A stretch of DNA of 24,242 bases, taken from the NCBI GenBank assembly GCA_018660305.1, contig JABJKO010000278.1, positions 1 through 24,242 of the forward strand, written 5' to 3'. The DNA is from Rhodospirillaceae bacterium. GTDB lineage: Bacteria; Pseudomonadota; Alphaproteobacteria; MPNO01; UBA2964. Below, piece after piece: positions 14,806 to 23,154 of this stretch; within the stretch, counting starts at the first letter, position 1, and each line of letters opens with the position of its first letter. Made by a program: the position numbers and the translations under genes. Below the pieces are notes generated by a model. The model saw only the letters and a list, made by a program, of their open reading frames with translations. It made no database searches and was not told the origin of the DNA.

Positions 14806-15504
14806 ATGAAAACGCGTAAGTCTCTGTCCGAACGTTTGATACAGAGGTTTTTCTATAAATACTATTCGCGAAACCTGCTCTATGAACTGCAAATTCGAGC
14901 GCGGTCCGAGGCGGCGGACTATGTCCAGAGCCACATGGGGCACGCCACCATATTCCCGACGCACCGGGATATCGTCCGGTATTCGGGAGAAAACGCGCTG
15001 CCGGAGGGGCTTTTCCTGGAGTTTGGCGTGGCCACGGGAAACACCCTGCGGGAGCTGGCATCGGTTTTGCCGTCCGGCGCGACGATTTACGGCTTCGATG
15101 GCTTTACCGGCCTTCCCGGAGACTGGTCGGGACATGTGGAAACAGCCGGCGCGTTTCGCCAGAAGGCGATTCCCAAAGTGCCGGCCAATGCGGAACTTGT
15201 TGTCGGTCTGTTTGGCGATACCCTACCGGATTTTATGGCGGCGCATGAGGGCCCGGTGAGCTTTGCCCATGTGGATTGCGATCTCTACGATTCGACCCGG
15301 ACCATTCTGGATCATATGGGCTCCCGATTGCGGCAGGGCAGTCTGATTCTGTTCGACGAGTATTTTAATTATCCCGGTTGGCGGCTCCATGAATACAAGG
15401 CCTGGCAGGAATTTTGCGCTGAAAACAATGTCCGTTACAGCTATGTCGGCTTTGCCGCGCTGGATGGCCATGTGCTGGTGCGGATCGACGGGATTGGTGC
15501 TTAG
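14806..15504 (+). CDS. TylF/MycF-type SAM-dependent methyltransferase
   Basis: This 232-residue class I methyltransferase resembles the TylF/MycF family, known for sugar O-methylation in antibiotics. The SAM loop LEFGVATGNT is at 71-80, DGFTGLP at 98-104, and the family motif HVDCDLYDST at 155-164 carries acidic metal-ligand residues; DEYFN is at 184-188. The start is ATG 14806, with CGGAAATT upstream. It is divergent from the glycosyltransferase at 13815, separated by 169 bp. In this neighbourhood a sugar residue of a surface glycan is the likeliest substrate; this is inference. Confidence 0.82.
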   Translation: MKTRKSLSERLIQRFFYKYYSRNLLYELQIRARSEAADYVQSHMGHATIFPTHRDIVRYSGENALPEGLFLEFGVATGNTLRELASVLPSGATIYGFDGFTGLPGDWSGHVETAGAFRQKAIPKVPANAELVVGLFGDTLPDFMAAHEGPVSFAHVDCDLYDSTRTILDHMGSRLRQGSLILFDEYFNYPGWRLHEYKAWQEFCAENNVRYSYVGFAALDGHVLVRIDGIGA

Positions 15505-15643
15505 CGCGCCAGCTTGCGGGCTGATGGCCGATATGTCATGTCTGCCATAAGAGCTCTTGTCCCCCGGTCCGTTTACCGATCGCCCACCGAATGGCTGACT
15601 CGATGATTGGATCCGCCGCAACCTTGTTTGACTGGATCGTTAC

Positions 15644-16849
15644 GTGACATTTGTGCTGCTTGGTCCGGTCGGCTTTCTCGCGCCAAAGGGCCTCTGGTTT
15701 CTCATTCTCCTGTTCTTCGTGCTTCATGCCGGGACGTTGAGGTCACTGACCGCTGACGATGTCAGATCGCTACTGAAACAGAAGGCGGTTTTTCTGGCGG
15801 TTCCTTGTTACGCCCTGTTTTCTGCCCTGTGGGCGATCGACCCCGGCGACGCCGCCAAGACCTCCCTGAAACTGCTGGGCTATGTCATCGCTGCCGTTCT
15901 GATCGTGCTCATTGTGCAAAAAGCGTCCGACCGGGAAAAGCGATCGATCCTGTTCTGGTCCGCGATTGGGCTGATGGCCGGGCAGGCTGTCGTCTGGGTC
16001 GACGTGGCGCTGGGGGGCAGCCTGTTTGCCTTCGCCCGAAGCGATCCCTTCATTGCAAGCTCCTACAATCGGGGTGTTGCGATCACCGTTTGCATGATGC
16101 TGCCACTTACCGTCGGGCTGTTGAGGCTATCTTTAAAACCACTGGCGCTGGCGCTGATCGGGACTTCCCTCGTGACGGTCTTTGTTCTGGAGAGCGAGTC
16201 GGCGAAGCTGGCGCTGGTCGCCGGTGTGGTGGTCTATTTCCTGGTGAACCGCTACGGCCGTCTGTTCTGGCCCGTCCTCGTTCTGCTTGCGGGCCTTTTC
16301 GTCGCCATGCCTGCCATCTTTTCCGTTGAGTTGAGCGACAAAACCATCTGTACCCTGTGCGGTTATAAATGTTCTGCCGCGCACCGGCTGCTCATCTACA
16401 ATTACAGTAGCCAGAGAATATTCGAAAAGCCCATCGCCGGATGGGGAATGGATTCCGCCCGGTCCATACCGTCGGGAAAAGAAACGGCTTTTATCAGTGG
16501 CTGCGTTTATGGCACACGGACCGATAACCGCCTTCAGGTCGGCAACTGGATGCCCCTTCATCCCCACAGCGCCGCCCTGCAGACATGGCTGGAACTGGGA
16601 GCGATTGGCGTGTTGCTTGTCCTTGGTTCCCTGGCCCGTTTGGTACGGGGGATGGCCCGTGCCCCGTCCTTTGAGCGGAACCGCGGGCTCGTTGCCGGCA
16701 TAGCCATGAGCCTGTTCATGACTTTCAATATCAGCTTCGGTTTCTGGCAAGGCTGGCTGATGTTTTCCATGGTCCTGCTCTGCGCCCTGGTGGCTCTGAC
16801 ATTGCGTCTGGAACCGGCTGACCGTTCGCCTGTCTCAAAGGGGGCGTGA
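15644..16849 (+). CDS. O-antigen ligase / polymerase-like membrane protein (WaaL/Wzy_C)
   Basis: This 401-residue, multi-spanning inner-membrane protein has the features of O-antigen ligases, which join undecaprenyl-linked polysaccharide to lipid A-core in the periplasm. It shows about ten hydrophobic segments and a large periplasmic loop. The ligase signature is RLLIYNYSSQRIFEKPIAGWG followed by LHPHSAALQTWLELGAIGVLL. The loop carries four cysteines (C236, C239, C243, C287) that I do not associate with the family. The start is uncertain: GTG 15644 follows an in-frame stop at 15629, has a poor ribosome site, and begins inside what looks like the first helix. It overlaps the next gene's possible GTG (16846). 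Confidence 0.8.
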   Translation: MTFVLLGPVGFLAPKGLWFLILLFFVLHAGTLRSLTADDVRSLLKQKAVFLAVPCYALFSALWAIDPGDAAKTSLKLLGYVIAAVLIVLIVQKASDREKRSILFWSAIGLMAGQAVVWVDVALGGSLFAFARSDPFIASSYNRGVAITVCMMLPLTVGLLRLSLKPLALALIGTSLVTVFVLESESAKLALVAGVVVYFLVNRYGRLFWPVLVLLAGLFVAMPAIFSVELSDKTICTLCGYKCSAAHRLLIYNYSSQRIFEKPIAGWGMDSARSIPSGKETAFISGCVYGTRTDNRLQVGNWMPLHPHSAALQTWLELGAIGVLLVLGSLARLVRGMARAPSFERNRGLVAGIAMSLFMTFNISFGFWQGWLMFSMVLLCALVALTLRLEPADRSPVSKGA

Positions 16850-16851
16850 GT

Positions 16852-17544
16852 ATGACGCCCGTCGCTTTTATCTATTCCGTCTTCAACAAGATACGGCGCG
16901 ATATGCATCTCGCCGCCTTCCGACGGCGCAACGGGACCGACGACCCGAAAGAGATTTTCAATTTCTATTACGAGCGCAATTTGTTTGGCGATTCAGAATC
17001 TCTCTCGGGGACCGGCTCGTCGGTAGCCGCGACGGAGACACTGCGCGCCGCACTGCCACGGCTCCTGAAGGAATATGAAGTGGGCCGCCTGTTCGATGTG
17101 CCGTGCGGTGATTTCAACTGGGCAAAGGAAATCGATTGGGGGCGGACACGCTATATGGGCGCCGACATCGTCCCCGGTCCGGTGGCGCAGAACCGGGACA
17201 GGTATGGCAACGACGCACGGGAGTTCGTCACCCTCGACGTCCTGACCGACAAACTGCCCGACTGCGATCTCGTCCTGTGCCGGGATCTGTTTATCCACTT
17301 TCCCAATGCCAGCGTCCGGACGGCCCTGAAAAACATCAAGAACTCCAGTGCCCGCTATCTGCTGACCACCCATTACACGCGGGTCACCGCGAACCGCGAC
17401 ATCAAGCTGGGCTCGTTCCGCCCGCTGAATTTGGAACTGCCGCCGTTTAACCTGCCGGTGCCGCAACAAATAATCCGCGACGACGATTATCTCAAGAGCT
17501 GGGGGCGGACCATGGCCCTGTGGCGCGTCGAGGACCTGCCTTAA
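16852..17544 (+). CDS. Class I SAM-dependent methyltransferase
   Basis: This 230-residue cytoplasmic methyltransferase has FDVPCGDFNW (81-90) as SAM-binding loop, MGADIVPGPVAQNR as the second strand with its acidic residue, and DLVLCRDLFIHFP as motif IV. The N-terminal GTGSSVAATETLRAALP is a conserved lead-in for this group of glycan-cluster methyltransferases. ATG 16852 is chosen because AAAGGGGG (16838-16845) is well spaced; a GTG at 16846 overlapping the ligase stop is possible. It is probably cotranscribed with the ligase gene and ends 8 bp from the convergent glycosyltransferase gene. The substrate is unknown. Confidence 0.78.
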   Translation: MTPVAFIYSVFNKIRRDMHLAAFRRRNGTDDPKEIFNFYYERNLFGDSESLSGTGSSVAATETLRAALPRLLKEYEVGRLFDVPCGDFNWAKEIDWGRTRYMGADIVPGPVAQNRDRYGNDAREFVTLDVLTDKLPDCDLVLCRDLFIHFPNASVRTALKNIKNSSARYLLTTHYTRVTANRDIKLGSFRPLNLELPPFNLPVPQQIIRDDDYLKSWGRTMALWRVEDLP

Positions 17545-17552
17545 GAATCGGA

Positions 17553-18485
17553 TTATCCGTTCCGGCCCGGTCCCGGCATGGAGAGATACCGCATGCGCTT
17601 GGCCTCACGGCGGCCGCGGCTCACCGTATCCAGGATGATGCCGCACAGCCCGGTCAGAAACCCCACCATCATGATGCCGGTGGCCAGCACGGCGGTCGGC
17701 AGACGGGGCACCAGCCCGGTTTCCAGATAGGTCAGGAACAGGGGGATCACCAGGATCAGGGAAATCACCGCGAGGGCGGCAAATAGCGCGCCGAAAAAAC
17801 GCGCCGGGCGGACTTCCTTGAACAGGAACACGATGGTGGCGAAGATCCGAAAGCCATCACGCCAGGTGCTCAGCTTGCTCTCGGATCCCGCCGGGCGCGC
17901 CGCATAGGTGGCGGCAACCTCGGCCACCGGCATCTTAAGCTCCAGCGCATGGATGGTGAGTTCGGTTTCGATTTCGAACCCTGTCGCCAGCGCCGGGAAG
18001 GATTTGACGAAGCGTCGCGAGAACGCGCGGTACCCGGATAGGATGTCGGTGAAGCGGTGCCCGAACAGCCATCCGACAAACCGGGTCAGGGTCACGTTGC
18101 CCATGCGGTGACCGCGCCGGAAGGCATCGTCGGATTCGTCCTGGAGCCGCACGCCCACCACCATATCCAGGCCATCTTCCGATATCTTTCGCGCCATGGC
18201 CGGGGCGACCTTCGGGTCATAGGTTCCGTCGCCATCGGCGATGATATAAATGTCCGCATCCACGTCGGAGAACATGCGGCGAACCACGTTGCCCTTGCCC
18301 TGCAATGTTTCCTTGCGAACGATTGCGCCGGCCTCCTGGGCTCTGGCGATGGTCTCGTCCGTCGAGTTGTTGTCGTAAACATAGATGCTGCAATCCGGTA
18401 TGGCGCTGCGGAAGTCGCGCACCACGTCGCCAATCGTCAGCTCTTCATTGTGACAGGGTATGAGTACCGCGACTCCCTGAGCCAT
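17553..18485 (-). CDS. Membrane-anchored family 2 glycosyltransferase (DPM1-like)
   Basis: This 310-residue protein has a cytoplasmic GT-A domain: VLIPCHNEE (8-15), DNNSTD (38-43) and the metal motif ADGDGTYD (83-90), with the DILSGYRAFSRR acceptor-region motif (147-158). Two C-terminal transmembrane helices follow (about 229-252 and 264-287). This is the layout of polyprenyl-phosphate glycosyltransferases, which load a sugar on the lipid carrier for later transfer in the periplasm. It fits the surface-glycan block. It begins divergently from pepA with a 196-bp gap and converges with the methyltransferase at 17544. The sugar is not known. Confidence 0.87.
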   Translation of the reverse strand: MAQGVAVLIPCHNEELTIGDVVRDFRSAIPDCSIYVYDNNSTDETIARAQEAGAIVRKETLQGKGNVVRRMFSDVDADIYIIADGDGTYDPKVAPAMARKISEDGLDMVVGVRLQDESDDAFRRGHRMGNVTLTRFVGWLFGHRFTDILSGYRAFSRRFVKSFPALATGFEIETELTIHALELKMPVAEVAATYAARPAGSESKLSTWRDGFRIFATIVFLFKEVRPARFFGALFAALAVISLILVIPLFLTYLETGLVPRLPTAVLATGIMMVGFLTGLCGIILDTVSRGRREAKRMRYLSMPGPGRNG

Positions 18486-18681
18486 TTTCTTGTGTCCGAA
18501 TTATCGTCGATGAGTACAGTTTAGAACGGAAGCGTGCCGGTATTCCATCCGGATCGCGGCGGCACAATAGTGTGTCGCGGCTGATTCGCGAAACGCCTTC
18601 CTTTTATCGCGCCCATGGTTACATTGGTGCAACGTCAAAATGTGACGGAGCACGACACATCAATCCTTTGGAGAACGATCT
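18486..18681. promoter_or_regulatory. Divergent promoter region, pepA / glycosyltransferase
   Basis: These 196 bp separate two divergent genes and should hold promoters for both. A minus-strand pair TTGCAC and GATAAA with an 18-bp spacer is possible for the glycosyltransferase. Near pepA there is a dyad, CGTCA-AAATG-TGACG (18633-18647). No pepA promoter is convincing; only the ribosome site TTGGAGA (about 18668-18674) is clear. Confidence 0.4.
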
Positions 18682-20184
18682 ATGCGACTGACTTTTGCGA
18701 GCCCGGACCTGAAACGAAGCGGCGCTCTCGTCCTGTTTACGACCGATGCCAAGACGTTATCGGGGACGGCTCAGAAACTCGACAAGCAGACCGGCGGGGC
18801 CATCAAACGGGCGATGACGGCAGGGCGGTTCAAGGGTAGTAAAGGTCAGGCGCTGAAGATCCTGGCTCCCCAGGGCACCAAGGCAAGCCAGATCCTGCTG
18901 ATCGGGCTGGGCAAGGCCGGCGATATCGACGCGGTGGCGGCCCAGAATGCCGGCGGTAGCATGGTCGGCGCGCTGAGTGGCAGCGCCGATTCAAGCGCGT
19001 CGGTGGTGATCGATGCGATCAAGGGGTGTTCGCTTTCGGCGGCTGACTTCGCGGCCAATGCCGCCTATGGCGCGCAGCTCCGCAGCTACCGGTTCGACAA
19101 ATACCGGACCAAGGAAAAATCCGACGACAAGCCGTCGCTGAACGCGGTGTGCGTGATGACCGGCGACGTGGCCAAGGCGCGTCGGGTCTTTGGCCCTTTG
19201 AGCAAGATTGCCGGCGGTGTGTTCCTTACCCGCGATCTGGTTTCGGAACCGGCCAACGTGATCTACCCGACGAGTTTCGCCGCGCGGGCAAGGTCACTCA
19301 GTAAGCTTGGCGTCAAAATTCAAATCCTTGATGAGAAGCAGATGGCCAAGCTCGGCATGGGCGCGCTGCTCGGCGTCGGACAGGGCAGCGCCAAGCCGTC
19401 CCGCATCGTCGCCATGCGCTGGAACGGCGCGCCGAAGGCCAAGGACAAGCGGCCCATCGCCTTCGTCGGCAAGGGCGTGACGTTCGATACCGGCGGCATC
19501 TCCATCAAACCGGCCGGTGGCATGGAGGACATGAAATGGGACATGGCCGGCGCCGGCGTGGTGGCCGGTTTGATGCATGCGCTGGCCGCCCGCAAGGCCA
19601 AAGTCAATGCGGTGGGGGTCTGTGCCCTGGCGGAGAATATGCCGTCCAGTAATGCGCAGCGGCCGGGCGACGTGGTCAAGACCATGTCCGGCCAGACCAT
19701 CGAGGTCATCAATACGGACGCCGAGGGCAGGCTGGTGCTGTCCGATGCCATGTGGTGGTGCCAGCAGGTCCACAAACCACACACCATGATCGATCTGGCG
19801 ACCCTGACCGGCGCCATCATTGTTTCGCTGGGGCATCACCATGCCGGGCTGTTCGCCAATAACGACAAGCTGGCCGAACAGTTGGACAAGGCCGGCAAGG
19901 CGACCGGCGAAGCGGTCTGGCGCATGCCGCTCGGGGCGGCCTATGACAAGCAGGTCCGCTCGCAGATTGCCGATATGAAGAACGTCGGTGGCCGTGACGC
20001 GGGCAGCATCACGGCGGCGCAGATCCTGCAGCGTTTCGTCAAGGACGATGTTGCCTGGGCCCATCTGGATATTGCCGGCGTCGCGTGGGCCAATTCGGAT
20101 TCGCCCACCGCACCCCGCGGCGGCACGGCCTTCGGCGTCCGGCTGCTCGACCGTCTGGTGGCCGATTACTATGAAAAGGGTTAG
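18682..20184 (+). CDS. pepA: Leucyl aminopeptidase (M17 family)
   Basis: PepA is a cytosolic, two-metal aminopeptidase that removes N-terminal residues from peptides; it is usually a hexamer. The 500-residue protein has a poorly conserved N-terminal domain (about 1-180) and a C-terminal catalytic domain. K264 and D269 (GKGVTFDTGG) and the signature NTDAEGRL (344-351, with metal ligands and the catalytic Arg) are all present. The ATG at 18682 has TTGGAGA as ribosome site. E. coli PepA also binds DNA; nothing here tests that. holC begins on the very next base. A 443-codon antisense frame is a codon-bias artefact. Confidence 0.97.
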   Translation: MRLTFASPDLKRSGALVLFTTDAKTLSGTAQKLDKQTGGAIKRAMTAGRFKGSKGQALKILAPQGTKASQILLIGLGKAGDIDAVAAQNAGGSMVGALSGSADSSASVVIDAIKGCSLSAADFAANAAYGAQLRSYRFDKYRTKEKSDDKPSLNAVCVMTGDVAKARRVFGPLSKIAGGVFLTRDLVSEPANVIYPTSFAARARSLSKLGVKIQILDEKQMAKLGMGALLGVGQGSAKPSRIVAMRWNGAPKAKDKRPIAFVGKGVTFDTGGISIKPAGGMEDMKWDMAGAGVVAGLMHALAARKAKVNAVGVCALAENMPSSNAQRPGDVVKTMSGQTIEVINTDAEGRLVLSDAMWWCQQVHKPHTMIDLATLTGAIIVSLGHHHAGLFANNDKLAEQLDKAGKATGEAVWRMPLGAAYDKQVRSQIADMKNVGGRDAGSITAAQILQRFVKDDVAWAHLDIAGVAWANSDSPTAPRGGTAFGVRLLDRLVADYYEKG

Positions 20185-20640
20185 ATGACCGATATCGGCT
20201 TCTACCACCTGACCCGGACGCCGCTGGAGCGGGCGCTGCCCAAGTTGCTGGAGAAAGTCCTGGGGGCGGGCAAGCGGGCTGTCATAAGGGCCGGATCGGC
20301 GGAGCGGGTTGCGTTCCTCGATAGTGCCCTCTGGACCTATGAGCAATCCTCGTTCCTGCCCCACGGTACGGCGCAGAACGGTCATGCCGCAGACCAGCCT
20401 ATCTGGCTGACCGCCGAGGATGACGGGCCCAACGACCCCCAGATCCTGATCCTGACCGATGGTGTCACGGCGGCGGATATGGAGGGGTTTGAGCGGTGTC
20501 TCGAGATGTTCGATGGCCGCGATCAGGTTGCCGTCGAGGCGGCTCGGTCCCGCTGGCGCGATTATACCGCATCGGGGCATAATTTGGCCTACTGGCAACA
20601 AAATGAACGGGGTGGGTGGGAGCAAAAGGCAGGCGATTAG
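20185..20640 (+). CDS. holC: DNA polymerase III subunit chi
   Basis: The chi subunit links the polymerase III clamp loader to single-strand DNA-binding protein. The 151-residue protein begins MTDIGFYHLTRTPLERALPKLLEKVL, the family signature, and contains the conserved LDSALWTYEQSSFLPHG segment and the ILILTDG strand. The ATG directly abuts the pepA stop (TAG-ATG), so translation is likely coupled. The pepA-holC pair is common in proteobacteria, and the length is normal for alphaproteobacterial chi. Confidence 0.93.
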   Translation: MTDIGFYHLTRTPLERALPKLLEKVLGAGKRAVIRAGSAERVAFLDSALWTYEQSSFLPHGTAQNGHAADQPIWLTAEDDGPNDPQILILTDGVTAADMEGFERCLEMFDGRDQVAVEAARSRWRDYTASGHNLAYWQQNERGGWEQKAGD

Positions 20641-20693
20641 CGGCTGGCCGGCCTGCCGGACAAAATCACTTACCCCGATAGGGCACGACTCGG

Positions 20694-20722
20694 TTGCCGC
20701 AGCCGCTTAGACCGGATATAAG
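20694..20722 (+). promoter_or_regulatory. Predicted sigma70-type promoter of ndk
   Basis: TTGCCG (20694-20699) and TATAAG (20717-20722) are separated by exactly 17 bp. Transcription would start near 20729, about 30 nt before the chosen ndk ATG. It sits in the 118-bp gap after holC, so ndk can be expressed independently of pepA-holC. Confidence 0.55.
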
Positions 20723-20758
20723 GCCGCGCTTTATCGGAACATAGAGAGAATGGGCTCC

Positions 20759-21181
20759 ATGGCCATCGAACGGACACTTTCCATCATCAAGCCGGATGCA
20801 ACGCGGCGAAACCTGACGGGTAAGATCAACGCGCGGCTTGAGGATTCCGGGCTGCGGATCATCGCGCAGCGGCGTCTGAAGCTGACCCGCGAACAGGCCG
20901 AGGGCTTCTACGCCGTCCACTCCGAACGCGCCTTTTTCAATGATTTGTGCGAGTTCATGTGCTCCGGACCTGTGGTGGCCCAGGCGCTGGAAGGGGAAAG
21001 CGCGGTCGCAAAAAACCGTGAGGTTATGGGCGCTACCAACCCGGCCAATGCGGACGAGGGCACCATACGGAAGGAATTCGGCGAATCCATCGAAGCAAAT
21101 TCAGTTCATGGATCGGATTCCGCTGAAAACGCGGCAATCGAAATAGCCTATTTCTTCAGCGAAACCGAAATCGTCGGGTAA
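20759..21181 (+). CDS. ndk: Nucleoside diphosphate kinase
   Basis: Ndk equalises nucleoside triphosphate pools by passing phosphate from ATP to NDPs through a phospho-histidine. The 140-residue protein begins [15 protein letters not shown] and has the active-site motif [12 protein letters not shown] with H117, the usual position. An ATG at 20750 is in frame, but the purine stretch GAGAGA (20744-20749) would touch it; the second ATG (20759) is better spaced and gives the standard length. The gene ends 3 bp from the convergent oxidase-subunit gene. Confidence 0.97.
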   Translation: MAIERTLSIIKPDATRRNLTGKINARLEDSGLRIIAQRRLKLTREQAEGFYAVHSERAFFNDLCEFMCSGPVVAQALEGESAVAKNREVMGATNPANADEGTIRKEFGESIEANSVHGSDSAENAAIEIAYFFSETEIVG

Positions 21182-21184
21182 TTC

Positions 21185-21310
21185 CTAGAGCAGGAAAAGC
21201 CCCATCAGGCCCAGTGCCACGAAAACGGCCACGGTGGAGAGACCAAAAAATTTGCAAAACACCTTGTAACCGGCCTGTGCTTGCTGGGTAACGGCATCAT
21301 TGGTGGACAT
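21185..21310 (-). CDS. Small aa3-type cytochrome c oxidase subunit IV
   Basis: This 41-residue membrane protein has a short polar N-terminus (MSTNDAVTQQAQAGYKVF), then one transmembrane helix (about residues 23-41, ending LMGLFLL). This matches the bacterial aa3-type oxidase subunit IV family (PF07835), small single-helix proteins bound to haem-copper oxidases. The open frame extends to 21376, but the part before ATG 21310 is basic and unlike the family. GAGAGCGAG upstream may serve as ribosome site. It stands alone, away from any other cox gene. Confidence 0.72.
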   Translation of the reverse strand: MSTNDAVTQQAQAGYKVFCKFFGLSTVAVFVALGLMGLFLL

Positions 21311-21392
21311 AGTCACTCGCTCTCTTTTTTTAGTGCTTCGGCAATATGAATATCTGCGGTCGGTGGACCGCGTCAAGAGGCTGTTGCTGTTC

Positions 21393-22049
21393 CTATGACG
21401 CGGTTTCGGGGGTGATTTGCAAACCGGCTGGCGTTGCTGCGCCGTCGATCAGCACTTGTTCGTCTTCAATGGTAACCCGGCCCTCCGCGATCAGCCGGAG
21501 GGCCAGCGGATAACATTGATGCTCGGCACCCAAAACCCGGGCCGCGAGCGACTCAGAATCGTCTTCCGGCAGCACGGGGACCGCCGCTTGTACGATAATC
21601 GGACCGGCATCCATCTCCGCCCTTACAAAATGAACCGTACAGCCGGCAAACCGGACGCCATCGGCGATGGCGCGGGCATGGGTGTCCAGGCCCTTATAGG
21701 CGGGGAGCAGGGACGGGTGAATATTGATCAACCGGTCCAGCCAATGGCTGACAAAACCTGGCGTCAGCAGGCGCATAAACCCGGCCAGGCAGATCAATTC
21801 GACTCCGGCCTGTTCCAGACAGGCCGTTATCTCCGCTTCAAAGCTCTCCCGGTCATCGAAGGCCCGATGGTCTATTACCTGTGTGGCAATCCCTGCCGTT
21901 TCGGCCCGGGCCAGGCCGCCGGCATCGGCGACGTTGGACAGGACCAGGACGATATCGGCGGCCGCATCGGCGGCGGCGCATTCCTCTATCAGGGCCTGAA
22001 GGTTGCTGCCGCGTCCTGAAATCAGGATGGCGGTTTTCAGGCGGGCCAT
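21393..22049 (-). CDS. purN: Phosphoribosylglycinamide formyltransferase
   Basis: PurN adds a formyl group from 10-formyl-tetrahydrofolate to GAR, step three of purine synthesis. The 218-residue protein starts [21 protein letters not shown]; it has the catalytic segment [17 protein letters not shown] and the folate-site [14 protein letters not shown] 22049 is chosen because the family starts there; the upstream open frame is antisense-like sequence inside purM. It overlaps the purM end by 13 bp, so the two are translationally coupled. Confidence 0.96.
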   Translation of the reverse strand: MARLKTAILISGRGSNLQALIEECAAADAAADIVLVLSNVADAGGLARAETAGIATQVIDHRAFDDRESFEAEITACLEQAGVELICLAGFMRLLTPGFVSHWLDRLINIHPSLLPAYKGLDTHARAIADGVRFAGCTVHFVRAEMDAGPIIVQAAVPVLPEDDSESLAARVLGAEHQCYPLALRLIAEGRVTIEDEQVLIDGAATPAGLQITPETAS

Positions 22050-23116
22050 TGGGATTTCGTATTGTCGATCACGACCCGGGGCGCATCCTCGTTTTGCAGC
22101 GTGTGCACGGTGCCGATCCGGAACACGGTTTCTCCGGCGTCGGTAAGCGATTTCCTTGCGGCATCGGCGTCGTTCGGCGATGTCAGGACGACCATGCCGA
22201 TACCGCAATTGAAGGTCCGGGCCAGTTCATCATGGGCGATCCCGCCGGCCTTGCCGAGCCACGCGAACACTGCAGGCAGGGGCCAGTTTGCCGCATCCAG
22301 CGTTACACCGAGGCCTTTTGGCAGGACCCGCGGAATGTTATCGATCAGCCCGCCACCGGTGATATGGGCGAGACCCCTGACCAGACCCTGCCGGTGGGCC
22401 GCGAGACATGATCTGACATAAATTTTCGTGGGTGTCAGGAGCGCCGCGCCCAGGGTGGCATCTTCCATCGGTGCCGAATCAAAAGGCGCCGTTGCGGCAT
22501 AATCCAGCTTGAGATCCTCGACAATTCGTCGGACCAGAGAAAAACCATTGGAATGAACGCCGCTGGATGCCAGGCCGAGCACAACGTCACCGGCCTGGAT
22601 CCCGCTGCCGGTGAGGAGAGACCCCCGCTCGGCGGCGCCAACCGAGAAGCCAGCGAGATCGTAATCCTTATGGGCGTACATACCGGGCATTTCGGCCGTT
22701 TCTCCGCCGATCAGCGCACAGCCAGCGTCTCGGCATCCGGCGGCGATGCTGGCGACGAGCGTTTCCGCATGGGCCGGGTCGAGGCTGCCCGTGGCAAAGT
22801 AATCAAGAAAGAAAAGCGGTTCCGCACCCTGGACGACGAGATCGTTGACGCACATGGCGACAAGATCGATACCGACACCCGCATGGTCATTTGCTTCGAG
22901 AGCAACCCTGAGTTTTGTGCCCACGCCATCGGTGGCCGCGACCAATATGGGATCCTTGAACCCGGCCGCCGCCAAATCGAACATCCCGCCAAAGCCGCCG
23001 ATTTCCACATCGGCACCCGGACGGTCGGTCGACCTCACGTGGGGCTTGATCGACTCCACCAGATCGGCGGCGGCGTCCACGTCGACGCCGGCATCTTTGT
23101 AGCTGCGGTTGTTAAT
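22037..23116 (-). CDS. purM: Phosphoribosylformylglycinamidine cyclo-ligase (AIR synthetase)
   Basis: PurM closes the imidazole ring of AIR using ATP, step five of purine synthesis. Landmarks are [30 protein letters not shown] and HSNGFSLVR. The first normal start codon in frame is GTG at 23080, but it cuts off [10 protein letters not shown], which is conserved at the start of PurM proteins. That motif is present in frame just upstream (23081-23104). No ATG, GTG or TTG precedes it before the stop at 23153-23155. ATT at 23116, with GAGGAAG about 4 bases before it, is the best candidate and gives 359 residues. The conservative start at 23080 gives 347. It is divergent from the DUF2066 gene with a gap of under 40 bp. 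Confidence 0.93.
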   Translation of the reverse strand: MNNRSYKDAGVDVDAAADLVESIKPHVRSTDRPGADVEIGGFGGMFDLAAAGFKDPILVAATDGVGTKLRVALEANDHAGVGIDLVAMCVNDLVVQGAEPLFFLDYFATGSLDPAHAETLVASIAAGCRDAGCALIGGETAEMPGMYAHKDYDLAGFSVGAAERGSLLTGSGIQAGDVVLGLASSGVHSNGFSLVRRIVEDLKLDYAATAPFDSAPMEDATLGAALLTPTKIYVRSCLAAHRQGLVRGLAHITGGGLIDNIPRVLPKGLGVTLDAANWPLPAVFAWLGKAGGIAHDELARTFNCGIGMVVLTSPNDADAARKSLTDAGETVFRIGTVHTLQNEDAPRVVIDNTKSQWPA

Positions 23117-23154
23117 CGCTTCCTCGTCTGTTGGAAACCGGATATTCTCCGATC

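Noticed and set aside
18633..18647. CGTCA-N5-TGACG dyad before pepA as an operator
   Set aside because: It is a single short dyad with no second copy and no promoter element clearly overlapping it; noted only within the divergent region entry.
19294..20625. 443-codon antisense frame across pepA and holC
   Set aside because: It is the complement of clear pepA and holC coding sequence, rich in His/Arg/Gly as expected of a GC-rich shadow frame, with no recognisable domain.
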